Of a stretch of DNA of 64,000 nucleotides, positions 33,994-47,463 are shown piece after piece. The notes beneath the pieces were generated by a model. That model searched no databases and was not told the origin of the DNA. It was given only the letters and a program-made list of their open reading frames with translations. The number at the start of each line of letters is the position of its first letter. Positions within the stretch are counted from its first letter, which is position 1. Origin of the DNA: Polytrichum commune (Eukaryota; Streptophyta; Polytrichopsida; Polytrichales; Polytrichaceae); assembly GCA_950295325.1 (NCBI GenBank), contig OX485804.1, positions 59,862,533-59,926,532 of the forward strand, given 5' to 3'. The position numbers were made by a program, and so were the translations under genes.

Positions 33994-36900
33994 GTATGTT
34001 ATAAGGTTGACGTTATTGTATGCTTTTGCTATGAATATGTAGTGACTTTGCATTGCTGTGAAATAGGATGTGTGGGCATTTGCCAGAGACTCGAGGATGC
34101 TGATAGTTGATGTAGTCTACCTTTTGTAGATATTTTGGTAGATTAAGGGTGATTAGGGGTGAAAGATGTGACTTTCAAATACCAATTTATTTCTAAACGA
34201 CTAATCACAGATGACATGGAGGCTACATTGCAACAAATAGATTGGGAATTGTTCACTTGGAGTTTTGGTTGGGATTGCCTCAAAAGAGTTTGATGGAAAC
34301 AAAGGATCCTGAATGTCCTCAGATCTGGTAGGTACCCTATCTTGATCTCCTGGGGTTTCTCAAGGAAAGACCTTTTAGAAAAAAGAAGTCTGGAGTTCAA
34401 TGGTAGTTGAGGTGGTGTAGGCCATTTTGGTGGTCTGGCAGTGACATGATGATGGAATGAACTGTTTGTTGGTTTGAAGTGTCTAGCTAGGTAGAGGTCC
34501 AGCTTTGATGATGAAACATTTGCAGGGACTTGAAGAACCTCTTGGAGAGAGTCAGGCATGAGAAGACGATTCACACAAGTTCATGTGGTGCATTCAAGGT
34601 ATGTGCGCCTTACGTGATCAGTCATCATTTGGACATCTATAATAGAGTAGTATATGGCATGGAGTATACTTACGAATAGACACCAGAAAAAAGATGTGTT
34701 GCTTTGAGATTAAATGGCAAGCTCAAAATATACGAAACGTTCTAGGTTCAATATGTAACACCTGTGACACTTGGAAGGTCTTATGCAATCATTTGAAGCA
34801 GAAAGAGAATCTTCACTTTGACCTCTTATAATTTTCGTATCTCATGAAACTCCGATTCTGAAACTTGGATTTTGAAAAGAATTAGATCCGATTGAATGGT
34901 CAAAGTTGCAAGTGGAGTTGAAAGTGCCTACAATAGAGCCACAAACCTTGAGTCAGGGATCCGCCCATTAAATAGAATTTTAGGCCTTTCATCCGGGCCT
35001 GTCCTCAAGCACCGCTTGTAAGCAGGTTGTGTGCTTGTTTTCAATCACAACAAATGTCGAAACATGAGCCTCAGAATGGGTGCCATAAGGGCCGTGGCAA
35101 CAATGACATACAAATTTCATATAACAGACAACTTTATGGAAATTGGCCAACCAATTTTTTTCTTATAGAAAAAAATGACGTTAGAAAGCTGCAACACACG
35201 TTTGTGAGATCGTAGTTAGTCTGGAGACCACTCGTAAAACCTGTTCACTAATCCATCCAGCAGCGATGCTTTAGATACAAGGCCTTTTCTACTATCTGGT
35301 GGCAATTCTAGCTGTTGAGATTGAATCAACTATCCTCCTTGCCCACTTTGATGTTCAGATTTAATCCGAATGTTCTACGCCAAATATCATTGAGAATGTT
35401 TGGGAGGTGTCGCTAGACTCAGTGATGGTACACCACCACCTCATACATTTCGACAACAAGGATTCAGTAGGGGGGGTTGGACAGACTCGAGGGTGTGCAT
35501 AGAAGAATTGAATCTGCTATATCTGATACTTTTCTAGCAAATAGACTGAGATGTAATTGACTCTTATAGCCTGCACACAAGAGAGATAAACTATATCTAT
35601 CCATTCACTCTCCACCAGAGCCTTCACTGTCCAAGACTGAATATCCCGCTGATTTGTTGAGTGCAGGAATTAATCCATACAGAAAAACTTCAGTATGAGC
35701 GGATGTTTTCAATCCATGATCATGTAAGTATGGGTCCTATCAAAAAGTTGAAATAAATGCATTATTTCTTGCCATACACATAACATTGCTCAGTGACGTG
35801 GGCCCTCATAATATAATAGTGAGATGTTGGGAGTGCAGTTTGAAATTGAGTCTCTATTGTAGCTTTTTGAGCATTTCATTGTTATATTTTGAGGGCCCAC
35901 GGAACAAGAGCTAAACGTTGAGTAATGTTATGCATGTACTACACCAAAACACTTATATCCTAATCAAAGCTTAGATGCTTATACACTAGTGATGGCCTAT
36001 GCCGGACACCGGCTAAGTGACTATATCACTCCCCCCCCCCCAAAAAAAAAGAGAAGAAATGAAAAAACAATACAATGGACTTTTCATTTTACATTAAAGA
36101 TTGTCAATAATACTCCTGAATTTGTTCTTGAGATTAGAGATCATGTCAAGACAATTAAGTTTAATTTTTAAGAACATGGTAAGTTTATGAACATCAAATT
36201 TCGAAAGTATAACCATTGTCATGAGCACCAATACATAAATCACCTTCAAAACCATACATAGGTATGGACTAAATTCAAGTAAAACTGGATTCTTTCATTG
36301 CTTGGACAACTGAAGTGAATGATTTTACATGTGTTTGCAATTTTTATTTAAATAATGTGTCTGGAATTGAAGAATATGTATAGAAACTTGGTATATCACA
36401 TGTTTTATGCCACAAATAACACCTAGACAAACTAAGTTTAGAGACAAATTTTCCTATGCAAACATGGTTGCCTAAATTGGGACACATTTCACATGCATAA
36501 GAGCATTGGTGCACATAGAATTGTTTACATTCAAGAAAAGTGTCACTCTCTGGATGATTTTCCAAGCTTTCATATCAAGTTGGGTCCACTTCCATACTAA
36601 TCTTAACTTTCAAATTATTCCTTATCAAGTGTGATCAATGAGAAGCTTTAGTAGAATTCAAAAGGTATGCAGGAAAATTCAAATAATAATACTACAAATT
36701 TATTAAAAAATGCAGATACCAGAGGCCCACTACAGTATTGGCATTGATCTCCCTATTTATAGTATAATTTTCTATCATTGCATGGGAGGGGCAGGACTTT
36801 TTCCCAGCGCCTGGAACTCTCTCACAATCATAGGTAAAAAGCACTGCTCCTCCATGACAAGTTGATTTATGTGATGCTCGATTGAACTCGATCATAAGTT

Positions 36901-37962
36901 ATCATAATCCTCACATGGCTGCGAAACCTTGTATCTTCTAGCACATATCAAAATTTCACATCAAAAGAATTTATTTTACTGTGTAATTTAAGATTTAATA
37001 CCCAAAACTTTAGAAGTATTTGCAGGCCTTACACACCAGCATGCATATTTCCACTTTTAGTATGACTTATTTTGAAACTTGAACGGTTGATATTTTGAGA
37101 GAATGTTTGTCACCATTTGGCACTTACATTTGCGCAGTTGGATCCAATGTAGCACCAATAGATTTGACATGCACATTTTTTCAAAGTGGAGGAATTGTCA
37201 AGAGCCTCGAAGGAAGGAAAGGGGGAAATCCAATTGGAGAAAGAAATTGAGCAAGTTGCAAAACAAGGTTAAGGGAAAACGAATAACCTAAAAACTTGAG
37301 GCAACTATGCTCTATTGGCCTACAAGTTTATTTCGCAAAGTGGGTGTTGCAAAAATTCTTAGGAATCAAAACGGGTTTAGGAAGGATATTATGGGCCTAT
37401 TGGGTTATTAGACACGGCTGTTGTTAGGACAACACGGAATGGAATCAGCCATTCTGAAAATACCTAAAAATGGAAAGGGGATAGAATGAAACTGAAATGA
37501 CAATCTCCATAATTTGCAATTATAAATCTGACGGGACACTTCCCAGTCCGAATCAACAGCCACCTGGAAACTGTCTGAAGTTGGAAGTGCCCACAATACA
37601 GCCACAATGGCAAATAGCTCAACTTATTTGGATGGCATTGGAACACCTTTTTCATCCTCTTTGTGAAGATCCAGTATAGCAGGCTATTTTTATGGTTCGA
37701 CTTTCTTTGGTGCAGAATTATGTATTCCACATACAATTTAAGTGGGTCTGAACCGCTTTAAGAGTGCATACTGTTAGTTTCTGGACAACACACATCATAG
37801 GTAACAGACTTACCAACTAAGAAAAGGAAGTCAAATGTTGGACACTACGCAGGGGATGAGTACACAATAACATTTTAATCAGTAAAATAGTTTCAAATCG
37901 GTTCTGGTAAAACTCTCAATCCTGACACTGTCAATAGTCGAAGTTGACAATGGTATACATGC
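33994..37962. other. Intergenic DNA between the membrane-protein gene and PEX5
   Basis: No supported gene. R1 sequence occurs at about 34620-34880, a foldback repeat at 35773-35937 and C11 at 36031-36041. The end next to 37962 should hold the 3' UTR of PEX5, which is transcribed leftwards. The minus-strand open stretch at 34143-34574 has no features I recognise. Confidence 0.5.
35773..35937. mobile_element. Small foldback MITE-like element
   Basis: ATAACATTGCTCA and GTGGGCCCTCATAATATAA on the left are mirrored by TTATATTTTGAGGGCCCAC and TGAGTAATGTTAT on the right. The 165-bp unit is non-coding. ATAACATTATTCA-type relatives also occur near 7650-7690 and 53180-53215. Confidence 0.5.
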
Positions 37963-40900
37963 TTATAGCGGGTACTCCTTCTGCATGGTTTCCAGATCTT
38001 TCCTTTCACATGCATCCAACAGATCTGTTCGTGATGCACAGCTGCAAACATTGGACGTTTCAAAATGTCAACATAAAGCTCATCAAATGCACATAACACT
38101 CATGTTCAACTTTCTAGAAACAATCAAGGCATGAAGACACCCTTCGCATGCTGGGACATTCTCAAGGATATCCCTGAACTCCATGCTTGAAGTCCCCTCG
38201 TTAAGTGGGATGACCAGCACACTTCAGCCAAAATATACAACACTGATGGTAAAGTATGAAAATTCGAAAGAAGAAACCAGCCAAGGCATCAAAAAAATTT
38301 GGCATACAATAGTATCACATGAAAACTTTAACAAACATAAAATGGATATACAATGTAGCACCTCAGGGAAATGCGGAGATACTGCCAAGCATTGTCCGCT
38401 TTGGGATTCATAGCCAAAGCCCGGACATAATATCGAATTGATTCCTCATACCTCCCCTGCAGAAATAATTGCCCAGTCAGATCCATGGTATGAAGTCATT
38501 CTTTGATGGTTGCTCAATCCAAAGAGATCACCTTTCACCAGACAGGAACTGAAAGCCCTTTGACTTGTGGAAATCTCAGGTAACACCATGAAGTAAAGCT
38601 AGGCACAACAAAGGTGATTTGTCAAAGGCTTTAAACCCATTGTTGACACCATAGATGGATTGAGGTTCAAAATTTGAAGTAGAAAAATCACCTGGTTAGC
38701 ATAGCCAATCCCCATGTTTGACCAAGCGCGCACATAGTTTGGCTTCAAATCCAGCGCCTGCAATACCCAAAGCCAGAAAAATATGCTTCAATTGTGCACT
38801 AATAGCAAATGATTCAGTGAACACAAATACAATGTGAGGCCAGAAGCTACTGGAGGATACAGTGAATTTGGCAGAGGTAGACCTCATAACAGGGGCTGGC
38901 AGGCACGGATACATGTTACATGTCTCTGAAAAAACAGAAAGGAACTCCAAACATGGTTCTGACTAGCACACAAAGATAGAAAATAACCAAATAGTGTGAT
39001 GACGAACATGTCAAAACTCCATAGATATACAGTGGAAATGACATGCATCAGATGTCAGTATGTGGCAAGTATGTATGCGACATACTATGCACCCACCCTC
39101 CCCCCACCCCCCTTTCAATAATTGAATGTCAAACAATAGAAATCCTAGGTGCCATGTGGGATTCTCTACAAGTCTTGATCAATGTGGAAAGTACACAAGG
39201 CAAAAACAATGAAGTTGTGGATACTTAAAGTCGGAACTGGGGGTCAAGTACGTTAGCTACAAGGCATTAACAAAGAAATAATGACAATTACCAAAGCAAA
39301 CAGATAACACAAATAGAGGAAGCTGCATAAAGACAGAAGTGAGACTGACCTCTTGGTAAGCATAAATTGCTTCAGCACTACGTGAACTGTTGGCTTGTGT
39401 AGCACCTAACTTGTTCCACAGAGAGTAATCACGAGGTTTCAACTGAAGAGCCCTTTCAAAAGAGCTGATAGCTTTCTCATAGTCCCGTGAAAGATTATAA
39501 AGCACACCCAGCACGGTGTGTACATCCCCATCTTCAGGAGACATTCGTGCAGCTTCATTGAAAAGATTTTCCACCTGTCAATTGTGCAGCCACATTAAAA
39601 TGAGAGCTTTCAAAAATTACATTCACGTCACTCGAACCAGAACTGCTTGACTAATTGACATGTTTGCAGGTGCCTCTAGTCTTAGCCCTTCCAAGTCTTC
39701 CGTTGTACTCCATTTTCTTATCACTCAAGGTGCTTTTACACAACAACCACTGTTTCAGTGGTTGTTGGTTATAGTTTACTTTCTTTAGTTCTAATTTAAG
39801 GGATAAGGAAGAAAAGGTGTATTAATGACAACTCCAATCACAACCACTCTTTACTTGCCCAACTACGATACAAGGTGTACTTGGGAGTAGTTGCGAAGGT
39901 CATGGTTTCCTGTCTTTGGCTCTCTTTTGTTTTTAGATCCTATGTGGCACTGGGAGAGAACTTCAAGGCCAAAGCATGGGAGAGAATTTGTATGTGGTTA
40001 TTTACTCATAGACAACCTTCCCACTAGAATCCATGAAAGTGCTTGTCTCGACTCCGCGGATTGCACTGATGGGAGAAACGATTGTTGAGGGCAAATCCTT
40101 TCTTCAACTATCGCGATGGTTGTGTATAAATGAAATAAAAATAGTAGTTGTGATTGAAAGTGGGCCCAAACTACAACTCAACTATTGCAGTGGTTGTGTA
40201 TACAAAAAAACATAGTAGTTGTGGTCGACAGTGGGCCCAAACCACAACTCAACCATTGCAGTGTTTGTGTGTGAACAAAAAAAAAATAGTAGTTGTAGTT
40301 GAAGGTGGGCCCAAACCAAAACTCAACCGTCGTGGTGGTGGTTGTATAAACACACCTTCAAGGAGGTGTTATTCAGAACTCAAGCTTAATCCGAGGTACC
40401 ATTGACTAGCAAAAGCTTGACAAACTATGCACAAACCAAAAACAAGCTAGGTTGTACAAGAACTTACTGCAACTGGTAAAGCAATATTACCTCACGAGGA
40501 TTGAGAAGATTTGCAACATCTTGAGGTACAAGTGTGCCATATTTGGGATGGTGCTGTAGCCATCCTCTCAGATAATGTAAAGCTTCTTCCTGCTCCAACT
40601 CTGTCCCAACCACATCCAAATTTCACACATTCATGATTCACCATTGAATAATGTTGACCAGATCATGTAAAATAAGCACAACCTTCACAACTATGATGGA
40701 TGAAAGTAACCATGAAATCGTGGGGCCATCATACCATTAGTGTGACTGACACCCAGTGCAAGGAGAACCTCCAAGTTGGAAGGATCTGCATCCTTTGCTC
40801 GCACCATTGAAGCAATAGCCTGAAAGTCATAAATGCCAATTTAAACAACAAATCCTACACCACAAATTCTTAGACCACTATCCCAGAGCAGCTCATATAC

Positions 40901-43900
40901 AGCCACCATTAAGAGAATTCACAAACACCAACTTTACAAGAACAGACCAACCACAATCCCCCAGGCAACAGAGTGGTACAAGACCTACTGCTTGAACATT
41001 CACTCAAAAACCTGGTGTAGACATTAGGGTTCAGAGAGGACTTAGTAGCAGACTAATGTTTCGAGGCCCCTGCAGCCTGATGCTGCACCCACAAGAGCAG
41101 AAAACATTCAATTTGAAAACATGTCTTGGACAGCCAAGGGGCAGAGATGTTGGTCCCATTACAAAAAGTAGGCAACCCTCTCAAAGGAGAAAATTTGTAG
41201 GAATAAAAATGAAAGCATACTTGTCGATCGTCGTCATTCTCAGCATGAGTTATGCCAAGTAAGCGCCAACCCTCAGCATTGTCAGGATTCTTCATGACCT
41301 CAGCCTCTAAGGCCAAAACTGCCTCACTTAAAAGTCCCCTTCGAAACAGGTCTTGTCCTTCCTTAAGGGGATTTGGATGACCCACGTAAGGATTCTGGTC
41401 TGCAAACTGATAAACAAAGCGCGACGAGTCCCTTTTCTTTTGCTCTCCTCTAACCTGCTCCTCAACAAACCTGCACAAATAATGCAAAGTAATCACTTAA
41501 GTTTATGAGATGAATAAGGGAAATAATCTGGAAATAGACCTCAACTGTCAATATGTAAAACTTGACAACACACAGCTACCCATAATAAAACATGTACCTT
41601 AATTCATACTGACAAAGATAGAATACATCTGCATAACAAAGAGTCAATATCCTTGGATTTTAATACTGACTACAATGCAAAATATACAGATCTCTTGACC
41701 ACATCCTGGGCTTCATGTAGCCGTCTGTAGATCAATCTGACCTCATCTCCAGCTTAGCTTTTCAATCCCACTATTGACTCCCAGAAGATGACAGAACTGA
41801 ATAGAACAAATAGTAACCTTACTAGATGCAGCTTAAAATGTGACAGTGATCAAAATGCACATACATGCCAAAAATAGATTTGCAGCCAAGAACATGGCAA
41901 GCAATGCATGATTCATACATGCTCAACCAAGAGAGTAGCATCTGAAGACATGGTGGCGAAGAACCTACTTGTCATATGAGTCCAACCACTCTGAATTGGT
42001 CTCATCCCCAAGTGTCCTATTTGCTTGGTCATTAAATTCATCAGCCCAATCCTTGACTCCAAGATTTGCAAACTCATCAATCCATCCATCACTAGTTGAT
42101 AATGCAGTGGTTCTGGTCCTTTCAAACTCATTTGCCCAGGTGTCACCTCTGTGCAAATGCTGTCAAGCGGTACAATATTGTCAGGTTTTGTAACACTAAA
42201 TCAATCATAGTTACAAAAGAAATTTATTTAGTGCAGTATTGAAATCAACGTGGAGAGTATTAAATGTGTCCCATGTGAATACACACATAGTGTAGAACTA
42301 ATAAGAGCATGTGTAATGTCTGTATGTTGCAACAAGTGAAATTCTCAGCCTCTTCCGATTCAATGATCTTTGCCCACATTACATGTATCTGTTGTTGAAA
42401 ATTTGAACCATTTGACCCAATGAATCAGGCTTTGGGACTGGTTTCTGCATTGTTAGTTACTGACTTGTGTGCATGCAACAATAGAATGTTAATAAAATAG
42501 GGTACTGTAATATACGCCACTTCATTCTCTCCATAGAACATAAACTGGGTGCCCCCTCCTACACTACCCAAATAGGATAACCAAGAGCCTGTATAGCCAT
42601 TTCTTATGTCTTTACCTACAAGGAGGTAAGAGAATCATATCCATATATTGAGGATTGTGAAGGTTTTGTTTTGTTTTTTTTGTTTTTTTTATTGGCGCGC
42701 TCAAAGTGTGTGTCCACTGAATATGTGCTTGGTATTGTTAAAAGTCCTCAAGGAGCAGGGGTGCATCAAAGGTAGTTTCATGAATTTTAGATCTAATGAA
42801 GGAGAAAGAGGAATTTTCTTGATTACAGGGCCCAAAAAATCACACTAGATACGAAAGAAATTGAATTCCAGTCAATTCAAGTGGAAGCACGCAGCTCTGC
42901 CATGAGAGGCTCTGTCTAACTCAGGTTAACTTTTAAGAGTCTTTTGTAGACTTGGCCTAAAGTATTTAAGCCTATCCCATTCTCAGGAGGTTACCTTAGG
43001 CTCACTACTTAAGCTCAATGAGGCTGCTTCTTAGTTCGCCTTAAGATAAGAAAATTGCAACCTTATCCATTAAATCTACCATCTACTTTTCGCCATTGCA
43101 CAACTGATGATCGGTACAGATTACACTAGTAATTACTACAGGATATGATTCATCTGTAAAAGTACCACATCAAAGCACAACTTGTTCTTTTAATAGTGAT
43201 GCCAGAAAACAGAGAGACGTCTTACCTCCCCTGCAGTAAATTCCGCAGCATGTCGCTCTTCAAATTGTTGAGCCCAATCAGCCCCAGAGCTTTGTTGACT
43301 TGGCTTCACCTGATTGTCCTCCACAATGAGCTCTCCTCTGCTCATCTTTGACACAAACTGGAGAAATTTGGAGTTCTGCAGTAACAAAAGCACTCCCTCT
43401 CAGTCCCAATCACTTCACAAAAGACTCCAAATGTGAGGTTCCACTTGTTATAGAAGGTTTTCACATATATTGAAACAAAAGGTATCCCTTTGACAAGCTT
43501 GCAAGAGCATGTTGCTCTTAAACATTTGGGTTCATCCCAAACACGTGATCAAATTTGAAGTTGTTGACAAGAATTTGGAAAAGATCTTAAGAAACCTGAT
43601 TGTAAAGCTATCAGTGGCTGAGATGACCTGATATCATTCAAGTACTTTGCTACCCTTAGTATGGTTATCAACATATCCAAGATGACAAAAGAGGCAGTTC
43701 ATCTCCTAGAGCAAACCAGGTCATTTGATCAGGCTAATGGCACAACCCTTCTAAACCACAACTTACAGCCATTGACAAAAGGAAAATGTCATTTACAAGA
43801 CCTGGAATTTTGGGTCCTGATTCTGAGACAGGGTGTCAACAAGTGCACGAGTTTGCTCCATCCCTGGCAGATTGCCCATCACGCCATTGTGCGGCCTCAT

Positions 43901-46900
43901 TTGATTCTGTTGCTGTTCCAATTGCCAAAAACAAAAGTGTCAGAGTGACCTTTCCTTCAAAAAAAATATTGCATATTCTCAAGTCCTTACAGGTGATGAA
44001 GACGTATCCTACAGAAAAATATTAGCAAACTATAATACTTCAGTGCGTTCTATTCTACAAGATGCTGCCAGAGAAGTAAGTTTTGCCACTTCTATTGAAA
44101 TACTCCAGATCCATACAAAACACAGCATAGACAAAAACAGTTCTGAGCCTGGATAGCTTAGCCTCTCTTGATGGATTGTCATTGCTCATTTGCTCAGCAA
44201 GTGGTTCCAGAGATGAAGAAGCACATACACAGATACTAAAGCTCAAAACACCCTCACAACCCTTCCTACTCTGAAAACTCATTATAGAAAAGATAAGTAG
44301 GTGAGAACTCACCTCCTGGAATTGATTCACCCACTGGTTACCTTGATTCTGGAACTCATCCACCCAGGCTCCAGCTTCAACTCCATACTGGCGTTGAAAG
44401 TCATCTGCCCAACCATCTGCCTGTGCCATAGGGGGTCTCTGTACAAGTTGCCTATTTTGAATAGCATTGTTTTGGGCATAACCTTCCTTCCACAGCTGCT
44501 CAAACTCTGGAAGCTGACCACCTAAAGGTCTTGGTACTTGGAGACTCTCGTCTATATCTAAAGAATGAAGTAGCGCATTCACCTGTCACATTCATGAACA
44601 ACTCACTTCAATACTGTTGAGCTCATTCAAATTCCGGTGTGTTAATTGAGGTACCCAACCCTCAACAAACTGCGATGTCATGTTGATTTAATTCATGAAA
44701 TACATTAAGGAAACCTTTAATCCAATCTCACTACTCGACAGTAAATTATAGTTCAGAATCAAGGGACGGGTTACACTATTCCCCCTTCATGACATGTTCC
44801 TTTGACACCCAATTCCCTTTGCACTGATGTATTAAAATGAGAAAATTACCCACTACAGATAAACACAAACCTGAGAGTCTACAAACGCTTCACCCTTCTC
44901 TGCAAAGAGATGGCGGCCCATTATACTACTCCGGTCCCGAATCCGTAGCTTGTCAGCCTGAGATAGACCCAGCTCTGGCAGCCTCACAGCAGGAAATGGA
45001 GCATTGGTTCGGCTGCTTTCTATGAAGGAGTGAAGGAACCCTGATAAAATACGTTGTGGAGGAGCTGCATTCACAAGCATACAATGCAACTCATTGATGT
45101 TAATACCTACTGTCCACAAATTCCAATTCCCTCCCCTCCACCTGAACTTGAACGGTGAATACAAAATTTGGTCAAACTTGATGACAACTAACAAAATCCC
45201 ATGAGCTGAATTCATTGTTCTGAAAGCTTCAAACTCCAAATCATGTGTTGTATCTTCATACAGTCAGGAGTACGTTTCAGCTCATCAAAAGAACTGACCA
45301 TCTAACACATGTGGAAGGCCAGATGGGCCAGGTTGTTGCCCATAGATGCCCTCAAACTCTGAAAAGTAGGCAGCCTCCTGATTTTCAGCAGCCACTGGCA
45401 GCTGTGGTGGAGGTACCCGCATGTCCATACCGCGGTTCCAGGCTTCTGTAAATTCCCTAGAGTCTGCATGTTGAAAGCCTCGTAAGTAATCTGGTACCTG
45501 CACACAAAAAATTAAGACCTTACTAGGTTCCCGAAGCTCTTAACATCCACAGTACCTCACCATATTTCATCTTGAAGGCTTAAGCTAATTCCTTGACGAA
45601 TTCTGCTGACTCAGAGGGTTTTCACTTGCACAAAATACAAAAATGCTCAATATGAAACCACATGTACCTGCCCATTAGAAATCTGCCCAAGATTGCTTTC
45701 AGAGCCAGGTAGAGAGGTGAGAGGTCCATTTCGAAACTGCGGTCCTGCTTGGCCTTGGACAGGCAAGCCCGGCATCTCTCGTATCCTCTCCTGCACATAT
45801 CCAACACCGAAATTCATGTCAGGTCATGACAAGCATCAAAAAATCCTGTCATGATGCTCAATGAGGTTGGAGAAAATATTCTTCTTCGGCTCACAATTTT
45901 TCAACCAGTCCTGCAAGGCTCCATATGTAAGCTTCTCACGTTCCAATTCAGGTGATCATAACTGGCTTTCCCAGTTGCGTTTTGTAACTAGAGTGATATC
46001 AGTACACAGCACGCGTTATCAAGCACTCTAATCTATGACTCTTTGACTTCAGTCTAGCCATCCAACATCGGAATCCTCCCAAAGCACAATTCACTGACAC
46101 TCTCCACTGTCCTGCCTTAGTGTTCACTGTGGTCGGAAAATCCTTCTTTGATTACTAAACAGTCACGCAATGCCCCGCATGTGAGCTTTCTCATGCTCAA
46201 AATCAGGTGATCATAACTGACTTCCTCTATTGTGTTCTATATCAATACAGTTATCAGCACACAGCTCATCATCTAACTCTCTGACTGTAGTCTAGCCATC
46301 CGACAGCTAGAATTCTCAACAATTCACAATTCACTAACACCCTCCACCATCCTGCCTGTTAGAAATTTACCATCATCTTCTCACTTCCTTTTCTAGAGAA
46401 ACTTGCACGACAAAACCCTATGAAGGCAGGATCCACGAAGCTCAAACAGCAAGCAATCAATCCACGACTCTTGCAAGTGTCCACCTACACCAGAAACTTT
46501 CCTCCATACAATCCTCGAGCACCATCAAACTCCCCGAGAGCACAACTTCAGGTGTAAATTCCACATATAGTGCTATCAGCGCACAGCACGCCTTATCGAG
46601 CTCTCTATTTTATGACACTCTGACTTGTAGTCTAGCCATCCGACATCTGAAATCTTCCCGAACCAACATTCACACACATTCTCCACCCTCTCACTTCCCA
46701 TTCTAACTGAAGCAATCACCCTGTGAGGAATTCTGTACTGTGAACACCTTCTGAAGTAATTTTGAAGGGTGAACACATTCTAAAGTGATTCTGAAGGGTG
46801 AACACATTCTGGAGGAATTCTGAAGGGAGAATTCACAAGAAATGTGTTCACCCTTCAGCGAAAACCCTAGGAGCAACTCGCGCAGCTCAAACAGCAAGCA

Positions 46901-47463
46901 ATCAATCCACGACTCTTGCAAGTGTGTCCCCCGTACACCAGAAATTTCCCTCCATACAATTCTCGAGCACAATCTAATCCCCAAGGGCACAAATTCAGGT
47001 GCCAACTCCATCTGTAGCAATATCGGCACACGGCACGCATCATCTAGCTCTCCATGTTATGACTTTCTGACTGTAGTATAGCCATCGGACACCTGAATTC
47101 TCCCGAACCACAATTCATTCACACTCTCCACCGCCCTGCCTGTTCCAATTTGCCATACGAAACCCTAACCAAAGGATCCGCGCAGCTCAAACCACGAGCA
47201 AGCAATCCAAAACTCTTGCCAAGTGCGTCCCCCCCCCCCCCCTACCTACACCATGCATTTTCCTGCATGCAATCCCCGAGTGCAATCAAACTACCCGTGG
47301 GAGAGGATAAATTTCAGCTGTAAACTCCACATACCTGTGTTTTGGATGCCGATCCGATGATCGAATCGGCCAGACCGCCCAGGGGGTTGGACGATGAGGC
47401 GCCATCCTGATTGCCGGGGACCGCGCAGCCCGCGCCCCCCATCACCAAGTCGCGGAATGCCAT
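37963..47463 (-). CDS. PEX5: Peroxisomal targeting signal 1 receptor PEX5
   Basis: Complete gene of 15 exons (758 codons): 47335-47463, 45668-45790, 45299-45497, 44871-45064, 44313-44582, 43802-43912, 43226-43375, 41969-42159, 41221-41470, 40735-40819, 40491-40600, 39350-39574, 38692-38757, 38362-38456 and 37963-38041. All introns are GT-AG and the total is a multiple of three. PEX5 is the cycling cytosolic receptor that binds C-terminal SKL-type signals and docks at the peroxisome membrane. The N-terminus MAFRDLVMGGAGCAVPG carries the conserved Cys13, equivalent to the monoubiquitination site used for recycling. Exons 4-5 hold the PEX7-binding segment (GFLHSFIESS, LSQADKLRIRDRSSIMGRHL), as in plant PEX5, which also supports PTS2 import. 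At least nine WxxxF/Y motifs follow (WADDF, WVDEF, WVNQF, WAQQF, WANEF, WIDEF, WADEF, WLDSY, WKEGY). The TPR cargo-binding domain spans exons 9-15 (NPYVGHPNPLKEGQ, GWRLLGITHAENDDD, LGVLYNLSRDY, SLWNKLGATQAN). Arabidopsis PEX5 is 728 residues, so the length fits. Confidence 0.96.
39728..40357. mobile_element. MITE in PEX5 intron, with internal tandem repeats
   Basis: The left end AGGTGCTTTTACACAACAAC and the right end, reversed, AGGTGTGTTTATACAACC form the inverted repeat; TCA is duplicated at 39725-39727 and 40358-40360. A 12-bp stem with TTT loop (CAACAACCACTG and its complement) sits at the left. It lies in the intron between exons 12 and 11 of PEX5. The right half holds three tandem units of about 75 bp. 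Confidence 0.72.
40103..40350. repeat. ~75-bp tandem repeat, about three units
   Basis: Each unit has ATAGTAGTTGTGGTCGA-like sequence, GTGGGCCCAAAC, ACAACTCAAC-ATTGCAGTG and GTTGTGTATA, followed by an A-rich spacer. It forms the right part of the MITE at 39728-40357. Confidence 0.85.
45950..47334 (-). repeat. Tandem duplications filling PEX5 intron 1
   Basis: CAGCAAGCAATCAATCCACG recurs at about 46446 and 46890, with a related form at 47195. GTCTAGCCATCC-ACA with CTCTCCACC-TCCTGCC recurs near 46050, 46290, 46635 and 47075. The segment next to the intron 5' splice site (ATGTGGAGTTTACA on the minus strand) is also repeated, in modified form, near 46560 and 47010. The units are roughly 280-450 bp and diverged. 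Confidence 0.75.
46737..46857. repeat. Short tandem repeats with an inverted partner
   Basis: Units of about 30 bp containing TTCTGAAGGGTGAACACATT occur three times, followed by TGTGTTCACCCTTCAG, the exact complement of CTGAAGGGTGAACACA. A hairpin with a 16-bp stem can form inside PEX5 intron 1. Confidence 0.8.

Noticed and set aside
34143-34574. Minus-strand 143-codon open stretch
   Set aside because: No recognisable motif, no flanking exons; length is compatible with chance in this composition.
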